Position numbers and translations under genes: made by a program
Shown here: piece by piece, positions 62,950-64,000 of the stretch
Position numbering within the stretch: the first letter of the stretch is position 1
How the letters are laid out: each line of letters starts with the position of its first letter
Notes under the pieces: generated by a model
Seen by the model: the letters and a program-made list of their open reading frames with translations, nothing else
The model's database searches: none
What the model was told of the DNA's origin: nothing
From: UA16 sp905478895
GTDB lineage: Bacteria; Bacteroidota; Bacteroidia; Flavobacteriales_D; Sanyastnellaceae
Length of the DNA stretch: 64,000 nucleotides
Assembly: GCA_943788495.1 (NCBI GenBank)
Contig: CALSQO010000002.1
Span: 62,001 to 126,000, forward strand
Reading direction: 5' to 3'

Positions 62950-64000
62950 ATGAAAATGAATAAGCAAATTTTCTTCCTGGTGGGCTTGATTGGAGCCTTA
63001 GCCTTCACGGGGTGCCAAAAGGACTTCGAGGAAATCAATACCAATCCCAACGAACCAACAGCGGTTTCACCTGGGTTCTTGTTGACCAATGCACAGAAAT
63101 CCATCATGGACCGTGTCTATGATTCATTCTGGGGCAGCCGTCGCGCGATGCAAACGGCGCAATACTGGAGTTCAAATCAGTACTCCAATGAGAGCCGTTA
63201 TCAGTACCGCGAGACTACAGCAAACGGAGCTTGGGCTTCATTTTATGCAGGACCGCTTCAAGATTTACAGACCATCATTGACTTGAATTCGGGAGATAAT
63301 GCTGCAGATTATGTAGGGTATGGTGACAATGGCAACCAGATTGCCGTCGCCAAAATTTTACAAGCATGGACCTTCCAACATTTGACGGATGCCTTCGGTG
63401 ATATCCCAATGTCTGCTGCGCTTAAGGGCGGAGATGACACGGCACCAGCCTACGACAGTCAAGCGGATGTTTATACAGGTCTTTTGACCCTGTTGGATGA
63501 TGCGATGGCGTCAATGACCTCTGGTTCTGGACCGCAAGGGGACCAAGTCTATGGTGGCAATATGGACCAATGGATGAAATTCGCGAACTCCTTGAAGTTG
63601 CGAGTTGCCATGCGAATGGCTGATGTCAACGCATCTGCAGCGCAAAGTGCAGCAGAAGCGGCTTTGGGTTCTGGAATGATCATCGCAGGAAATGAGGACA
63701 ACGCATTGTTCAATTACCTCGGTGGTGCTCCAAATAACAACCCGATCAATGAAGACGCGAAGACGCGAAATGATTTTGCGGCTTCGAATACCATGGTTGA
63801 TTTGTTGGCCTCCTTAGGTGACCCGCGGGTAGGGGTGTACTATGCACCAGCCGTTTCCTCTGGAGAGTATACCGGTGAGGTGTATGGATTGGATGAAGCC
63901 AATGCGGCATTGACGCCTGACGATGATGTTTCACAACGTGGTACGGCTATCCTAGCGGGCGATTTGGCGGGGATTTACTTCGATGCAGCCCAAACACACT
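62950..64000 (+). CDS. SusD/RagB-family outer-membrane lipoprotein (3' end cut by window)
   Basis: The frame opens at ATG 62950 (62956 is an alternative) and stays open to the window end, giving 350 residues of what is normally about 480-530. The lipobox is LAFTGC, then QKDFEEINTNPNEPT, the typical SusD start. Helical TPR-like segments (AKILQAWTFQHLTDAFGDIP) match the SusD-like_2 branch. It captures the ligand for the SusC transporter 20 bases upstream. Confidence 0.92.
   Translation, partial: MKMNKQIFFLVGLIGALAFTGCQKDFEEINTNPNEPTAVSPGFLLTNAQKSIMDRVYDSFWGSRRAMQTAQYWSSNQYSNESRYQYRETTANGAWASFYAGPLQDLQTIIDLNSGDNAADYVGYGDNGNQIAVAKILQAWTFQHLTDAFGDIPMSAALKGGDDTAPAYDSQADVYTGLLTLLDDAMASMTSGSGPQGDQVYGGNMDQWMKFANSLKLRVAMRMADVNASAAQSAAEAALGSGMIIAGNEDNALFNYLGGAPNNNPINEDAKTRNDFAASNTMVDLLASLGDPRVGVYYAPAVSSGEYTGEVYGLDEANAALTPDDDVSQRGTAILAGDLAGIYFDAAQTH

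Overview
The window looks like a chromosomal segment of a Bacteroidota bacterium, most likely a marine-type member of the Flavobacteriales. Evidence for this: several secreted proteins with type IX secretion (T9SS) sorting domains of type A and type B, a PorP/SprF protein, an SprE-like gliding/secretion lipoprotein, a SusC/SusD pair, Bacteroidota-style -7 promoter elements (TAnnTTTG), and an F-type ATP synthase operon that stops at the gamma gene without atpD/atpC. The assignment is inferred from gene content, not from a marker tree. No insertion sequence, prophage, CRISPR array or rRNA gene was found. Two tRNA genes, Leu(CAA) and Asn(GTT), are present.

Layout. 0-5.8 kb: end of a PLP enzyme gene, purF, a secreted T9SS protein, tRNA-Leu and typA. 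5.8-12 kb: a low-GC sulfotransferase/glycosyltransferase pair, then a tightly coupled five-gene minus-strand operon (biotin carrier protein, type-B sorting-domain protein, PorP/SprF, sensor kinase, glycosyltransferase). 12-19.2 kb: hemW, a DMT exporter, a secreted nuclease/phosphatase-like protein and a 1091-residue lamin-tail/Calx-beta T9SS protein. 19.3-30.3 kb: a DUF4175 membrane coiled-coil protein, an RsbW-like ATPase, ybeY, mnmG with two parS-like sites, an ALDH7-type dehydrogenase, a TlpA-like lipoprotein, and an unusual RpiB-M28 peptidase fusion. 30.7-39.3 kb: a MORN-repeat protein, a multi-PAS sensor kinase with its LytTR response regulator, katG and an aldo/keto reductase. 39.4-46.9 kb: a GH30 operon, a tandem pair of unknown membrane proteins, a TetR-alkB module with twin operator palindromes, and two small DoxX proteins. 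47-59.6 kb: a PfkB sugar kinase, an M23 peptidase, sprE, bactofilin, the ATP synthase operon, and a sensor kinase behind a sigma-54-type promoter. 59.7-64 kb: susC and the start of susD.

Two observations stand out. First, an exact parS centromere sequence lies just after mnmG, with a second near-perfect copy inside mnmG. This suggests the window lies in the ParB-loaded, origin-proximal part of the chromosome. Second, five genes (the PAS kinase, sprE, bactofilin, the AtpI-like gene and susC) are broken by single-base indels. Most lie in short homopolymer runs, and in every case undoing the indel restores a full-length family member. Five of the seven indels fall within about 2 kb. This looks more like consensus sequence error than biology, and it affects how these genes should be read.

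Many adjacent same-strand genes overlap by four bases (ATGA/TTGA), so operons are tightly translationally coupled. These overlaps also helped fix several start codons, including TTG and GTG starts.
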